From contig UQHB01000007.1 of NCBI GenBank assembly GCA_900540735.1, positions 11,769 through 75,768 on the forward strand: a DNA stretch of 64,000 nucleotides, read 5' to 3'. This document shows, piece after piece, positions 17,289 to 26,268 of this stretch. The position numbers and the translations under genes were made by a program. Source of the stretch: an uncultured Megasphaera sp. (GTDB lineage: Bacteria; Bacillota; Negativicutes; Veillonellales; Megasphaeraceae). Every line of letters starts with the position of its first letter. Within the stretch, counting starts at the first letter, position 1. Under the pieces are notes generated by a model, which saw only the letters and a program-made list of their open reading frames with translations, searched no databases and had not been told where the DNA came from.

Positions 17289-19328
17289 ATGAATATGACA
17301 TTGCGGGCTCTCAAAGGAATTGGCCTGGCAAAAGAAAAGCGATTTCACCGCTTAGGCATCGAAAGCGTTGCCGACGTATTACAATATTTTCCGCGGTCTT
17401 ATGAAGACCGGAGCAAGGTGCAAGCCATTGGCCGTATTGCCTTGCCTTGTCCGTCACCAGTGTTGATTTGCGGTACCGTAACAACTGTCCAAGAAGCGCG
17501 TCCACGCCGGGGCTTGACGATTTTAAAGGTCACTGTCAGCGATGGGACAGGAGCAGTAGAGCTGACTTGGTTTAATCAACCCTTTAAGAAACGCTTATTT
17601 TCGCAAGGCATAACGCTCACAGTCTTTGGCAAAATGGAATATGCTTATGGCAGGCGGCAAATGAATAGTCCTGAAACGGAAATCGGCAAGGCTGAAGGCA
17701 AGGGCTTTGTGCCGGTCTATGGCTTAACCGACGGCCTTTCCCAGAAAGACGTGCGCAAAGCAGCCGCAGCGGCACTGGCTCTGGCTAAAGACAATCCATC
17801 TCTCTTGCCGGGCTGGGAAGGGCCTAGTGGCTCGCCCTATATGACCATGTCTACGTACGAGGCCTTTGCAGCTATGCATTTTCCAACATCTATGGAGCAG
17901 CAAGAACAAGCTCGCAAGCAGCTGGCTTTTGCTGAACTCTTCGATATGCAGCTCGGCTTGCTCTTACGGCGTAAGCGAGAAGGAAAGCGGCAAGGCATTA
18001 AATGCGGCCCTAATGGCAAACTCTTAAAAGCCTTCGTGCAGCATTTACCCTTTACGCTGACGAAAGGACAAGTCCAAGCCTTTTTAGACATTGAAGGGGA
18101 CATGGAAAGTGAAGTACCTATGCAGCGTCTCGTCCAAGGCGATGTTGGCTCAGGGAAAACCGTCGTCGCCGCCATGGCCTTGGCGAAAATCGTAGAAAAC
18201 GGCTACCAAGGGGCCCTCATGGCACCGACAGAAATCTTAGCAACCCAGCACTACGAAGGGTTTGTCGAATTTTTTAAAGACTTGCCCGTACAGATTTCCT
18301 TGCTCACTGGGCGGACGAGTGCGAAAGAACGGAAAACCATCCTTGCCGGATTAGCCGATGGCTCTATTCATATCGTCATTGGCACGCATGCACTCATTCA
18401 AAAAGATGTAGAATTTGCTGCCCTCGGCCTTGTCATCACAGACGAACAACATCGCTTTGGCGTCCAGCAACGGGCGGCACTCCAGCAAAAAGGGCGAGAC
18501 CCGCATACGCTGTTCATGACGGCGACGCCTATTCCGCGGACGCTGGCCTTGTCCGTCTATGGTGACCTCGATGTTTCGGCCATTCATGAATTGCCGCCAG
18601 GCCGTAAACTCGTCAAGACTTACGCCGTTGGCGAATCCATGCGCAAACGGATTTATGCCTTTATGGATAAGCTCATGAAGGAAGGACAGCGATGTTACGT
18701 CGTTTGCCCACTTGTAGAAGAATCAGAAAACAGCGACCTCCAAGCGGCGACGGCTCTTTATGATGAATTGCGGTATAAAGTCTTTAAACAATGGCATTGC
18801 GGCCTCGTTCATGGGCGCATGGCTGGGAAAGAAAAAGAAGCGGTTATGAAAGACTTCCAAGAAGGGAAAATACAACTTCTCGTAGCGACGAGTGTCATCG
18901 AAGTCGGTGTCAATGTACCGAATGCGACGATGATGGTCATTGATGGGGCCGAACGATTTGGCCTGGCTCAGCTCCATCAGCTCCGAGGGCGCGTGGGCCG
19001 CGGTGACCAGCAGGCGTATTGTATTCTACTTGCCAAAGGAGGCAATGAAGAAACGAAGCAGCGTCTAAAATGGATGGAAACGATTCATGATGGTTTTGTG
19101 CTTGCTGAAAAAGACTTGCTCCTCCGTGGGTCAGGACAGCTCTTTGGGTATGTTCAGCATGGTTTGCCTGATTTAAAAGCGACCGACATTGTCCGTGATG
19201 TCCACTTGCTTATGGCAGCCCGTGACGCAGCTAGTATATATCTCAAGACGCACACGGACGAGCAGCCTATTGTCGAAGCGTTGCAGCATCGCTTTGGAGA
19301 GCAGTTTCAAGGCATTCTCAATAATTAG
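17289..19328 (+). CDS. recG: ATP-dependent DNA helicase RecG
   Basis: A 679-residue superfamily 2 helicase that remodels stalled replication forks and branch-migrates Holliday junctions. An N-terminal wedge/OB-fold domain comes first (GIGLAKEKRFHRLGI; GTVTTVQEARPRRG). The helicase core shows the Walker A GDVGSGKT, a DEQHRFG box and TATPIPRTLAL, and GRVGRGDQQAYC as motif VI. The length is normal for RecG. ATG 17289 is chosen because AAGGAG (17275-17280) is 8 bp upstream; the open frame upstream of it is non-coding. It is followed by a structured RNA locus and guaB. Confidence 0.95.
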   Translation: MNMTLRALKGIGLAKEKRFHRLGIESVADVLQYFPRSYEDRSKVQAIGRIALPCPSPVLICGTVTTVQEARPRRGLTILKVTVSDGTGAVELTWFNQPFKKRLFSQGITLTVFGKMEYAYGRRQMNSPETEIGKAEGKGFVPVYGLTDGLSQKDVRKAAAAALALAKDNPSLLPGWEGPSGSPYMTMSTYEAFAAMHFPTSMEQQEQARKQLAFAELFDMQLGLLLRRKREGKRQGIKCGPNGKLLKAFVQHLPFTLTKGQVQAFLDIEGDMESEVPMQRLVQGDVGSGKTVVAAMALAKIVENGYQGALMAPTEILATQHYEGFVEFFKDLPVQISLLTGRTSAKERKTILAGLADGSIHIVIGTHALIQKDVEFAALGLVITDEQHRFGVQQRAALQQKGRDPHTLFMTATPIPRTLALSVYGDLDVSAIHELPPGRKLVKTYAVGESMRKRIYAFMDKLMKEGQRCYVVCPLVEESENSDLQAATALYDELRYKVFKQWHCGLVHGRMAGKEKEAVMKDFQEGKIQLLVATSVIEVGVNVPNATMMVIDGAERFGLAQLHQLRGRVGRGDQQAYCILLAKGGNEETKQRLKWMETIHDGFVLAEKDLLLRGSGQLFGYVQHGLPDLKATDIVRDVHLLMAARDAASIYLKTHTDEQPIVEALQHRFGEQFQGILNN

Positions 19329-19339
19329 AATTTTTGCAG

Positions 19340-19501
19340 ACATATGCTTGGACGGTACACGCCATTCCTCTCGACGGCATAATCCCCTGACGGAGCCAGC
19401 ATTAGGAACGACGCTCCCCTCCCGTTAGTCTCAACATAGGTATTGAGAAGCTCCGAAAATATTGAGGAGAGTGGGATGTATTCGGGCGTCCAAGCATATG
19501 T
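19340..19501 (+). ncRNA. ssrS: Structured RNA, probably 6S RNA
   Basis: The 336-bp gap between recG and guaB contains a perfect 15-bp closing stem (19340-19354 with 19487-19501). After an internal loop comes a second stem (CATTCCTCTC 19363-19372 with GAGAG-T-GGGATG 19467-19478). Inside is a large asymmetric bubble. An apical stem-loop follows (CTGACGGAGC from 19387 with GCT and CCGTTAG up to 19428), and a small hairpin lies on the 3' side of the bubble (TCTCAA/TTGAGA, 19429-19448). A long rod with an open-complex-like bubble and a small 3' hairpin is the architecture of 6S RNA, which binds housekeeping RNA polymerase. Bubble sequences CCCCTGA and GAGAAGC also resemble those of proteobacterial 6S RNA. 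A candidate -10, TAGAAT, is at 19326-19331. A covariance search would settle the class. Confidence 0.6.
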
Positions 19502-19570
19502 TCCGGCATATGTTCAAGCATAATGGTCATAAAATTTTTTAATAATGAGAGGAAAATCTGCAGGAAAATA

Positions 19571-19632
19571 TGTACAGAATCGAATATATCCGCTATAATA
19601 AGGGATAAGCTTTTAGGGGTATTTTCCCCCTT
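19571..19632 (+). promoter_or_regulatory. guaB: guaB promoter and leader hairpin
   Basis: TGTACA (19571-19576) and TATAAT (19594-19599) are spaced 17 bp apart. The transcript leader contains a small GGGG/CCCC hairpin at about 19616-19630, about 35 bases before the guaB start. No purine riboswitch signature is visible in the leader. Confidence 0.55.
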
Positions 19633-19664
19633 TCCTACTATATTTCTAAAACAGAGGTGCAAAG

Positions 19665-21122
19665 ATGAGATCTGATAAATTTGGTATGAGAGGTTTGACA
19701 TTTGATGATGTTTTGTTAGTACCGGCTAAGTCCGACGTACTCCCTAAGGAAGTCGACGTTTCGACGAACCTGACAAAGGATATCAAACTGAATATCCCTA
19801 TTATGAGTTCTGGCATGGACACAGTAACAGAAGCCCCCATGGCGATTGCTGTTGCTCGTGAAGGTGGTATTGGCGTTATTCACAAAAACATGTCTATTGC
19901 TGCACAAGCTCGCGAAGTAGACAAAGTAAAACGCTCTGAACATGGCATTATTATTGATCCGATTTTCCTCCATCCTGATAATTTATTAGCTGATGCAAAT
20001 GAATTAATGGGAAAATACAAAATCTCTGGTGTTCCTGTAACGGTTGATGGCAAACTCGTCGGCATCATTACGAACCGCGACATGCGTTTTGAAGAAGACA
20101 TGAGCCGCCGTATTGGTGACATTATGACGAAAGAAAACCTCGTTACTGCACCGGTTGGCACATCTCTTGAAGAAGCAAAGAACTTGCTCCGCAAACACCG
20201 TATTGAAAAACTGCCCCTCGTAGATTCAAACGGTAATTTAAAAGGTCTCATTACGATTAAAGATATTGAAAAAGCACATAAATACCCGAATTCTGCTAAA
20301 GATTCGAACGGCCGTCTCCTCGCAGCTGCTGCTGTTGGCGTAACCCATGATATTACAGACCGTCTCGATGCTCTCGTTGGTGCAAAAGTCGACGTCGTCG
20401 TCATCGATACAGCTCATGGTCATTCTGTTGGTGTCTTGAATACGCTAAAAGAAATCAAAAAAGCATACCCGCACTTACCTGTTATTGCTGGTAACGTCGC
20501 TACTGGTGAAGCAACAGAAGCTCTTATCGAATGCGGCGTAGATGCTGTTAAAGTTGGTATTGGGCCTGGCTCTATCTGCACGACTCGTATCGTTGCCGGT
20601 ATTGGTGTACCGCAGATTACGGCTGTCTATGAATGTGCGAAAGTAGCACAGCGGTATGGTATTCCTATCATCGCTGACGGCGGTATTAAATACTCTGGCG
20701 ATATGGCGAAAGCTATTGCTGCTGGCGGCAACGTTGTCATGATGGGCAACCTCCTTGCTGGTACCGAAGAAAGCCCGGGCGAAACGGTTATTTACCAAGG
20801 CCGTAGCTACAAGGAATACCGCGGCATGGGCTCCCTCGCAGCGATGGAAGAAGGCAGTAAAGACCGGTACTTCCAGGAAGATGCGAAGAAACTTGTTCCG
20901 GAAGGCATCGAAGGCCGCGTACCGTACAAAGGACCGGCTGCAGATACGATTTTCCAGATGGTTGGGGGTCTGCGTGCATCTATGGGCTACTGCGGCTGCC
21001 ACAACATTAAAGAAATGATTGAAAATACTCGGTTTATTCAGATTACAAGTGCTGGCCTTCGTGAAAGCCATCCCCATGATGTCAACATCACGAAAGAAGC
21101 ACCTAACTATAGTGTCAACTAA
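19665..21122 (+). CDS. guaB: Inosine-5'-monophosphate dehydrogenase
   Basis: A 485-residue cytoplasmic enzyme catalysing the NAD-dependent oxidation of IMP to XMP, the committed step of guanine nucleotide synthesis. The (beta/alpha)8 barrel is interrupted by two CBS domains (about residues 95-205). The catalytic loop GPGSICTTRIVAG carries the nucleophilic C305. The flap region (MGSLAAM...DRYFQ) and the IMP-binding motifs are complete. ATG 19665 has GAGGTG upstream. The gene has its own promoter and is followed 17 bases later by a TagA-like glycosyltransferase gene with a strong ribosome-binding site. Confidence 0.96.
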   Translation: MRSDKFGMRGLTFDDVLLVPAKSDVLPKEVDVSTNLTKDIKLNIPIMSSGMDTVTEAPMAIAVAREGGIGVIHKNMSIAAQAREVDKVKRSEHGIIIDPIFLHPDNLLADANELMGKYKISGVPVTVDGKLVGIITNRDMRFEEDMSRRIGDIMTKENLVTAPVGTSLEEAKNLLRKHRIEKLPLVDSNGNLKGLITIKDIEKAHKYPNSAKDSNGRLLAAAAVGVTHDITDRLDALVGAKVDVVVIDTAHGHSVGVLNTLKEIKKAYPHLPVIAGNVATGEATEALIECGVDAVKVGIGPGSICTTRIVAGIGVPQITAVYECAKVAQRYGIPIIADGGIKYSGDMAKAIAAGGNVVMMGNLLAGTEESPGETVIYQGRSYKEYRGMGSLAAMEEGSKDRYFQEDAKKLVPEGIEGRVPYKGPAADTIFQMVGGLRASMGYCGCHNIKEMIENTRFIQITSAGLRESHPHDVNITKEAPNYSVN

Positions 21123-21139
21123 TAGCAAGGAGGAAGACC

Positions 21140-21871
21140 TTGATTAGCGCAATCCCAATCTTGTCTATTCCTATTTGCAACGTGACCTTAGCAGAAGCTA
21201 CGGCCTTTGCCTTTACCTGTATTGCTGAAGGCAAGGCTGCAGCTATTGCAACGGCCAATGCCGAAATGGTAATGAAAGCTCAAGAAGATGACCTCCTGGC
21301 CCAGATGCTGAAAACGGCTGACTTAGTCGTACCAGATGGAGCCGGTGTCCTTTGGGCTGCAGAACAGGAAGGCAAGAAATTTAAAGAACGGGTAGCTGGT
21401 GTCGATTTGGCGTGCAGTTTGCTTGAAAAAGCGGCGGCACGCCAAACGGCTGTTTACTTCTTTGGTGGTGCCGAAGGTATTGCTAAAGAAGCAGCTGCTA
21501 ATATGCAGGCAAAGTATCCGGGCCTTCGCGTCGTCGGGACCCATTCGGGCTTTTTTACAGCCGACGAAGAAACGGGTATTATTGCGGATATTCGCCAAAA
21601 AGGCACGCAGATTTTACTCGTAGCCTTAGGCGTACCAAAACAAGAAAAATGGATTCACGACCATTTATATGAATTAGGCCCGTGCGTGGCTATGGGTGTA
21701 GGCGGGACCTTTGATGTTCTCGCAGGTAAATCGTGCCGCGCGCCGAAATGGATGCAAGAACACCGCTTAGAATGGCTCTATCGCCTAGCTAAAGAACCGA
21801 CGCGGTGCAAACGCATGCTGGCTTTACCGAAATTCGTCATGGCCGTGAAATGCAGCCAAAAATCTAAGTAG
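21140..21871 (+). CDS. WecG/TagA/CpsF-family glycosyltransferase
   Basis: A 243-residue protein with the family motifs TANAEM, PDGAGV, RVAGVDL, GVPKQEKWI and GVGGTFDVLAGK. In known members (TagA, WecG) this fold transfers N-acetylmannosamine or its uronate to a lipid-linked sugar at the inner face of the membrane, and a C-terminal Arg-rich appendage helps membrane binding; the tail here (EPTRCKRM...) fits that. TTG at 21140 is the start because AAGGAGG (21127-21133) is 6-7 bases upstream and no ATG is near. It precedes psd, so it forms part of an envelope-lipid group. The acceptor is not known. Confidence 0.85.
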   Translation: MISAIPILSIPICNVTLAEATAFAFTCIAEGKAAAIATANAEMVMKAQEDDLLAQMLKTADLVVPDGAGVLWAAEQEGKKFKERVAGVDLACSLLEKAAARQTAVYFFGGAEGIAKEAAANMQAKYPGLRVVGTHSGFFTADEETGIIADIRQKGTQILLVALGVPKQEKWIHDHLYELGPCVAMGVGGTFDVLAGKSCRAPKWMQEHRLEWLYRLAKEPTRCKRMLALPKFVMAVKCSQKSK

Positions 21872-21883
21872 AGAGGTGATGTC

Positions 21884-22522
21884 ATGAATAAACCACTCAT
21901 CATTGAAGATGGCTATATATTCATTGCCGTACCGCTTATCTTAGCTGTCTTGGCAGGGTATTTCATCAATGCCTATGTGGCTGTTATTCCGGTGCTCTTA
22001 GCTATTTATTTTGCCTACTTTTTTAGAAATCCGCCGCGGATCATTCCGGCAGATGAACTGGCCTTAGTATCGCCTGCTGATGGGACTGTTATGGGCATAG
22101 AAGAAGGGCAGGAAGATTTATATTTAAATCAAAAATGTCGGAAAATCATTATTTTCCTTTCTATTTTTGATGCTCATGTCAATCGTGCGCCTATGGCTGG
22201 GACCATTAATTTCCAGCAATATACATGCGGTCGCTTTCGTCCTGCTTATAAAGATAGCGTAGGCTATGAAAATGAACGCTATTCCATCGGTATTGAACAA
22301 GGAAAGCACAAGATTTTAGTCACCTTAATTGCCGGTATTTTAGCACGGCGTATTGTCTCATGGGTTACACTGGGCGATGCTGTCAAGCACGGTCAGTTAT
22401 ACGGGATGATTAAGTTTGGCTCATGTACGGAAATTTACGTCCAAGACGACGTAGATATTCTCGTCAAAAAAGGTGACAAAGTACGGTGTGGCGAAACCGT
22501 AATAGGGAGGATTAGAAAATGA
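21884..22522 (+). CDS. psd: Phosphatidylserine decarboxylase proenzyme, short form
   Basis: A 212-residue protein of the short Psd type, which cleaves itself to form a pyruvoyl group and decarboxylates phosphatidylserine to phosphatidylethanolamine. An N-terminal hydrophobic hairpin (about residues 8-45) anchors it to the membrane. The core includes SPADGTV and IFLSIFDAHVNRAPM. The cleavage motif near the C-terminus is FGSC, with the serine that would become the pyruvoyl group. The start of pssA overlaps its stop by four bases (ATGA), showing coupled translation of the two consecutive pathway steps. Confidence 0.9.
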   Translation: MNKPLIIEDGYIFIAVPLILAVLAGYFINAYVAVIPVLLAIYFAYFFRNPPRIIPADELALVSPADGTVMGIEEGQEDLYLNQKCRKIIIFLSIFDAHVNRAPMAGTINFQQYTCGRFRPAYKDSVGYENERYSIGIEQGKHKILVTLIAGILARRIVSWVTLGDAVKHGQLYGMIKFGSCTEIYVQDDVDILVKKGDKVRCGETVIGRIRK

Positions 22523-23205
22523 GAAATGCAATTCCATGTATCTTTACAGGCGGGAATTTGGGCTTTGGCGTGCTCAGTATGATGATGACGCTCCATGGTG
22601 AATTTGTTTGGGCTGGTCTCTGCATTTTACTGGCTATGTTCTGCGATGCTTGCGATGGCCGTAGTGCTCGGGCTTTAGGCGTAGCCGGTGAATTTGGGAA
22701 AGAATTAGACTCCTTGTCTGATGTTGTTTCTTTCGGTGCTGCTACGGGCTTTTTGATGTATACTTATGCCTTGCAGGAACTCGGCTGGATTGGTGCAGTC
22801 CCGGCTATTTTATACGCTGTCTTCGGCGGCCTGCGTTTAGCGCGGTTTAACTTAAATACGACTGTCGTCCATGGCTATTTCCAGGGCATGCCTATTCCAA
22901 ATGGCGGTTGCATTGTAGCGACTTATGTCATTGCTTCTGTCCTTTCGGGCGTACAGCTCCCGGCATGGCTCTTAGGCATTATTATGCTCCTCTTGGCGTA
23001 CCACTTAGTCAGCAACGTCCACAATCCGGATTTCAAAGGGGCCAGCCCGGATGTACTCCATAAATCGGCTTTAGCGATTGCTCTTATTATTGGTGTCGTA
23101 GTCCTCTATTTCACACATATTTACTTCATCATTACGATGCCCTTTTTCTTGTACATCATCTTTGGCCTGGTCAACACGGCAATGAATGCTGGACACACTC
23201 ACTAA
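22519..23205 (+). CDS. pssA: CDP-diacylglycerol-serine O-phosphatidyltransferase
   Basis: A 228-residue integral membrane CDP-alcohol phosphatidyltransferase with about six membrane segments. It carries the full family motif D-G-x2-A-R-x8-G-x3-D-x3-D in DACDGRSARALG...GKELDSLSD (about residues 40-70). It makes phosphatidylserine from CDP-diacylglycerol and serine, supplying the substrate for the Psd encoded by the overlapping upstream gene. The pairing with psd decides the choice of PssA over PgsA. Confidence 0.9.
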   Translation: MRNAIPCIFTGGNLGFGVLSMMMTLHGEFVWAGLCILLAMFCDACDGRSARALGVAGEFGKELDSLSDVVSFGAATGFLMYTYALQELGWIGAVPAILYAVFGGLRLARFNLNTTVVHGYFQGMPIPNGGCIVATYVIASVLSGVQLPAWLLGIIMLLLAYHLVSNVHNPDFKGASPDVLHKSALAIALIIGVVVLYFTHIYFIITMPFFLYIIFGLVNTAMNAGHTH

Positions 23206-23232
23206 GTCACGTATTTAGGGAGAGAATCACCT

Positions 23233-24483
23233 ATGGAACATATATTGGATATCATTATGATACCCATTCAAGTCGTTATCGTATTTTATACGTTATATTA
23301 CTTCATGCTGGCTCTCTTTGGACTGTTTAAAAAACGGGACCATACGATGATGCCGCCTAAGCATACCTTTGCGGCAGTCATTTGTGCCCATAATGAAGAA
23401 GCCGTCGTCGGTCAGCTCATTGACAACTTAAAAGAACTCCACTATCCTCGGGATATGTACGATATTTACGTCGTTGCCGATAACTGTACAGACCATACGG
23501 CACAGATTTGCCGTGCTCATGGGGCCATTGTGTGCGTGCGGACAAATACGCAGCAAGTGGGCAAGGGGTACGCTATGGACTGGATGTTTGCGCAAATGCT
23601 CAAACAAGAAAAGCAGTACGATGCATTCGTTGTCTTTGATGCAGATAACCTCGTTCATCCCGAATTTTTGCGGGAAATGAACAACCATCTCTGTAAAGGC
23701 GAAAAAGTTATCCAAGGCTATATGGATTCTAAAAATCCGACAGATACATGGATTGCCGGGACGTTCTCCATTGCCTTTTGGCTCGTCAACCACATGTGGC
23801 ATTTAGCGAAGTACAACATTGGCCTTTCGACGGCTCTCGGCGGTACAGGCATGTGTATTGCCACGGAAATCGTCCGTAAATACGGGTGGGGCTGTGACTG
23901 CCTGACGGAAGATATGGAATTTTCCATGAAAGTCCTCCTCGAAGGCGTGCGGACGTGCTGGGCCCATGATGCTATTATTTACGATGAAAAAGCCTTAGGC
24001 TTTATGCAGTCGTGCCGTCAGCGTAAGCGGTGGGCTCAAGGCCAGTGCGATTGTGGTGAACGGTTTATCCCCAAGCTCTTTGCTAAAGGGATTAAGACCG
24101 GTAATATTCGCATGCTCGACGGCATCATTACGCTATCCCAGCCTTTCTTTATGATGATGTCCACCATTTACGCCGTCTTAGCCTATATTAACGGGCTCAT
24201 TCCCTTTTACACGAACATTCTCTATCAAATCGTGCCGGTTCAAATGTGGACAGTCATTGGCGTCGGCCAGTACGTCATTCCCATTATTGTATTACTGCAA
24301 ATTAAAGTGCCCCTCAAATCGTGGCTCTATCTCATTATTTATCCCGTTTTTATGTACAGCTGGATTCCAGTCAACTTCTTGGGATTTAAAGACCGCCACG
24401 ATATGCGCTGGTGCCATACGATTCACACGCGCGCCGTATCGTATGACAGGGCCGAATTATTACGAAAAGAAAATAAGAAATAG
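23233..24483 (+). CDS. Membrane family 2 glycosyltransferase
   Basis: A 416-residue protein with one N-terminal membrane segment, a cytoplasmic GT2 catalytic domain and three or four C-terminal membrane segments, the layout of hyaluronan/cellulose synthase-like processive enzymes. Catalytic motifs are VVADNCTD, FDADN (the metal-binding DxD), LTEDMEF (catalytic Asp) and QRKRWAQGQ (the QxxRW motif). ATG 23233 follows AGGGAGAG. It lies between pssA and surE in the same direction. The product could be a surface polysaccharide or a glycolipid. Confidence 0.85.
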   Translation: MEHILDIIMIPIQVVIVFYTLYYFMLALFGLFKKRDHTMMPPKHTFAAVICAHNEEAVVGQLIDNLKELHYPRDMYDIYVVADNCTDHTAQICRAHGAIVCVRTNTQQVGKGYAMDWMFAQMLKQEKQYDAFVVFDADNLVHPEFLREMNNHLCKGEKVIQGYMDSKNPTDTWIAGTFSIAFWLVNHMWHLAKYNIGLSTALGGTGMCIATEIVRKYGWGCDCLTEDMEFSMKVLLEGVRTCWAHDAIIYDEKALGFMQSCRQRKRWAQGQCDCGERFIPKLFAKGIKTGNIRMLDGIITLSQPFFMMMSTIYAVLAYINGLIPFYTNILYQIVPVQMWTVIGVGQYVIPIIVLLQIKVPLKSWLYLIIYPVFMYSWIPVNFLGFKDRHDMRWCHTIHTRAVSYDRAELLRKENKK

Positions 24484-24492
24484 GAGAACTCC

Positions 24493-25251
24493 ATGCATAT
24501 ATTATTGACCAATGATGACGGTGTACAAGCGCAAGGCCTGCAAGTACTCAAACGGGAACTTGCTAAATTCGGCTATACTCTCACTGTTGTCGCACCTAGT
24601 GGCCAACGCAGCGCAGCATCCCATTCCTTGACGATTCGCAAGGCCTTGTACTCGCGAGACGTGACCGAACCGGGCAGTGCCATTCGAGAAATTGCCGTCT
24701 CCGGTACACCTGTAGACTGCGTAAAAATGGCGCTCGAATACTTCTTAAAAGACCATAAACCAGATTTGATTATTTCCGGCATTAACGATGGCTATAACCT
24801 CGGTAGTGATGTCCTCTATTCTGGTACCGTCTCGGCTGCTATGGAAGGGCCGTACTACCAAGTACCGGCCATTGCCGTATCGATGCTGAACATGACGGAA
24901 GACCGGTGTGTCCAGATTACAGCCATGCTCCATGAGCTCATTCAGCGAGTCATTGTGAAAGGTAAATATCCGGGCATTTTGAATGTCAATATTCCGCCCA
25001 AAGGAAATATTTCCTTAGGCAATGCCCGCGTAGCAGCACAGACTGTGCAGATTTATCACAACGTCATCGTCGAAAAAGAAGACATTGACGGGGCAGTCTG
25101 TTATAAAATCGTGGGCGACATCGATATGGAAGATGCACCGAAAGACAGCGATGTCTATTGCATCAGCCAAGGCCATGTAGCAATTACGCCGCTCAAGTGG
25201 CAGCAAACGGCTACGGCGTCGATGGACTTCATTTGCGACCATATTTGGTAA
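24493..25251 (+). CDS. surE: 5'/3'-nucleotidase SurE
   Basis: A 252-residue cytoplasmic metal-dependent nucleoside monophosphatase that also attacks short polyphosphate in characterised members. It starts with the metal-binding ILLTNDDGV, followed by the APSGQRSAASHS loop and SGINDGYNLGSDVLYSGTV. Length and motifs are normal. It starts 9 bases after the glycosyltransferase stop with an AGGAGA site, and ends just before a terminator, closing the guaB-side transcription unit. Confidence 0.95.
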   Translation: MHILLTNDDGVQAQGLQVLKRELAKFGYTLTVVAPSGQRSAASHSLTIRKALYSRDVTEPGSAIREIAVSGTPVDCVKMALEYFLKDHKPDLIISGINDGYNLGSDVLYSGTVSAAMEGPYYQVPAIAVSMLNMTEDRCVQITAMLHELIQRVIVKGKYPGILNVNIPPKGNISLGNARVAAQTVQIYHNVIVEKEDIDGAVCYKIVGDIDMEDAPKDSDVYCISQGHVAITPLKWQQTATASMDFICDHIW

Positions 25252-25257
25252 ACGACT

Positions 25258-25289
25258 AGACCTGTTTCTCTTAAGGGAACAGGTCTTTG
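25258..25289 (+). terminator. Intrinsic terminator after surE
   Basis: AGACCTGTT (25258-25266) pairs with AACAGGTCT (25278-25286), followed by TTTGTTG. A TATAAT at 25355-25360 downstream is the likely -10 of the lpxC transcript; its -35 is poor. Confidence 0.8.
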
Positions 25290-25421
25290 TTGTAGTATGG
25301 CGAGTTTTTGGAGAAAATCCGTGGGAACGGGTAGTATTTTTTGTATAAATACGATATAATAAGACGATATGAAAAATTACACTAGACCATACTATAGTAT
25401 ACAGAAAGGAGGGGCATACCT

Positions 25422-26255
25422 ATGTCGATAGTGGCTCAGACGACACTGAAAGAGCCCGTTTCGTACAGCGGCATTGGCTTACATGCTGCCCATGAAGTTC
25501 ATATGGTATTACGCCCGGCTCCGGCCAATACAGGTATTGTATTTGTGCGCACAGACCTGCCGGGACATCCTTCCGTGCGGGCTCATTTGACCAATGTTAC
25601 CAATACGATGAGAGCGACGACGCTGGAAGACGGCGAAGCGAAAGTCTTTACAGTGGAACATCTCTTATCGACGTTTATGGGGCTTGGCATTGATAACTGT
25701 ATCGTCGAAATGGACTCTGTCGAACCGCCTGTGGCAGACGGCAGTAGTTTGACCTTCGTTCATTTAATTGAAGAAGCAGGAACGCAGACGTTGGATGCAC
25801 CGCGCAAGGTATTGACGATTCACAAACAGCATTTAGTAGAAGATAATGACAAATTTATCGCTATTTTGCCGTACGATGGGTTTCGCGTTACCTTTACGTC
25901 TATTAAGCATCATCCACTCTTAGGGGTACAGTTCTTTGATGCAGATATTACGAAAGAATCGTACATAAAGGAAGTCTCTTTTGCCCGGACCATTGCTTTT
26001 ACAGATGAATTGGAAATGCTCAAGAAATTAGGCCTTGGCAAAGGCGGCACGTTACAGAATACGATTGTTTATGACGATAAAACGTGCTTGTCTAAATTAC
26101 GCTCAGACGATGAATTAGTCCGACATAAAGTACTCGACGTCATTGGCGACTTGTCCTTAGTGGGCATGCCGATTAAAGGTCACGTCATTGCCGTCAAATC
26201 GAGTCATAAACTAAATAGTTTATTGACCCATAAAATTGCAGAAGAAATGGCTTAA
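25422..26255 (+). CDS. lpxC: UDP-3-O-acyl-N-acetylglucosamine deacetylase
   Basis: A 277-residue zinc amidase that commits UDP-3-O-acyl-GlcNAc to lipid A synthesis. The zinc ligands are visible at H80 (EHLLS) and H235 and D239 (HKVLDVIGD). The N-terminal SGIGLHAAHEV and the DSVEPPVADGSS segment are typical. It is somewhat shorter than the E. coli enzyme at the C-terminus, lacking the tail used there for proteolytic control. ATG 25422 has AGGAGG upstream. fabZ follows after 13 bases. Both enzymes draw on the (R)-3-hydroxyacyl-ACP pool, so their joint transcription is metabolically sensible. lpxD is not adjacent. Confidence 0.94.
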   Translation: MSIVAQTTLKEPVSYSGIGLHAAHEVHMVLRPAPANTGIVFVRTDLPGHPSVRAHLTNVTNTMRATTLEDGEAKVFTVEHLLSTFMGLGIDNCIVEMDSVEPPVADGSSLTFVHLIEEAGTQTLDAPRKVLTIHKQHLVEDNDKFIAILPYDGFRVTFTSIKHHPLLGVQFFDADITKESYIKEVSFARTIAFTDELEMLKKLGLGKGGTLQNTIVYDDKTCLSKLRSDDELVRHKVLDVIGDLSLVGMPIKGHVIAVKSSHKLNSLLTHKIAEEMA

Positions 26256-26268
26256 GGAGGAATTTATA

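Noticed and set aside
19329..19664. Purine or other guaB riboswitch
   Set aside because: No purine-riboswitch core is visible. The structured part ends about 70 bases before a separate guaB promoter, so it is an independent RNA rather than a guaB leader.
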